From the NCBI GenBank assembly GCA_038247995.1, contig JBBRUG010000365.1:1-5566 (forward strand): a stretch of DNA of 5,566 nt. Reading direction: 5' to 3'. Under the pieces are notes generated by a model. It was not told where the DNA came from and searched no databases. It saw only the letters and a list, made by a program, of their open reading frames with translations. The stretch is from JBBRUG01 sp038247995. Its GTDB lineage: Bacteria; Chloroflexota; Chloroflexia; Chloroflexales; Chloroflexaceae. Made by a program: the position numbers and the translations under genes. Positions 5,395-5,566 of the stretch are shown here, in pieces (within the stretch, counting starts at the first letter, position 1; each line of letters begins with the position of its first letter).

Positions 5395-5407
5395 GAGTGC
5401 GCTTTTT
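5380..5407 (+). terminator. Weak terminator-like hairpin and T-run after the sigma factor gene
   Basis: AACGG (5380-5384) pairs with CCGTT (5389-5393) around TAAA, and TTTTTT lies at 5403-5408 after a short gap. The stem is only five base pairs and the T-run is not directly adjacent, so this is a weak candidate for ending the thrC-sigma transcript. Confidence 0.35.
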
Positions 5408-5435
5408 TGTTACGCGCCGCTTTTGTCGCTTTCCT

Positions 5436-5456
5436 GCTCTCCCGCTCTCCCGCTCC
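5436..5456. repeat. Short pyrimidine-rich tandem repeat
   Basis: GCTCTCCC occurs twice in tandem (5436-5443, 5444-5451), followed by a partial GCTCC. It is part of a CT-rich non-coding tract. Confidence 0.6.
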
Positions 5457-5521
5457 TCTCAGGTGGAGGGTTTTTGCCGTTGCCCGCACCCCCAACCCCC
5501 TTCGGCTACGCTCAGAGCAGG

Positions 5522-5542
5522 CCGCTCCCTGAGCGGGAGCGG
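5522..5542. repeat. GC-rich inverted repeat near the right edge
   Basis: CCGCTCCC (5522-5529) and GGGAGCGG (5535-5542) form a perfect 8-bp stem around TGAGC. Just upstream, CCCTTCGGCTACGCTCAG resembles short dispersed intergenic repeats seen in several bacterial phyla; that link is from memory. There is no T-run. The 5409-5566 stretch otherwise holds no gene that I can support. Confidence 0.55.
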
Positions 5543-5566
5543 GGCTTCCGACAGCATCAGGACGCC

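Overview
The window is about 60% GC and densely coded. It reads like a bacterial chromosome from the Chloroflexota (green non-sulfur) group, probably near Chloroflexus/Roseiflexus. This placement is inference: it rests on the gene mix, on the secreted protease with a YLPLL motif just after its signal peptide, and on short iterated intergenic repeats. No marker gene is present to confirm it.

Layout. (1) Positions 1-1864, minus strand: N-terminal 621 codons of a secreted subtilisin-like (S8) serine protease that runs off the left edge, with a strong Shine-Dalgarno site. Its leader contains an unusual 8-bp/24-bp iterated repeat (1880-1951). (2) Positions 2052-3180, minus strand: a three-gene stress-type cluster in the order GlsB/YeaQ-like membrane protein, DUF5661-like small protein, duplicated CsbD-like protein. 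It is closed by a convincing intrinsic terminator at 2052-2088. The DUF5661-like gene has no convincing ATG start. (3) Positions 3181-3585: a divergent intergenic region with a good sigma70-type promoter candidate and a folded-looking leader for the plus-strand genes. (4) Positions 3586-5363, plus strand: threonine synthase, then after 11 bp an ECF-type sigma factor with a divergent region 4. (5) Positions 5364-5566: non-coding, with a second copy of the same octamer repeat, a weak terminator-like structure, pyrimidine-rich repeats and a GC-rich hairpin.

How the parts relate. The three small minus-strand genes plausibly form one envelope/general-stress transcription unit. Threonine synthase and the sigma factor are probably co-transcribed, though a functional link is not obvious. 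The protease is a separate unit isolated by the csbD terminator. I see no mobile element, CRISPR array, tRNA or rRNA. I found no clearly new multi-gene system. The points most worth a second look are the matching octamer arrays at both ends, the sequestered ribosome-binding site of threonine synthase, the ATA-for-ATG start of the DUF5661-like gene, and the odd sigma factor.
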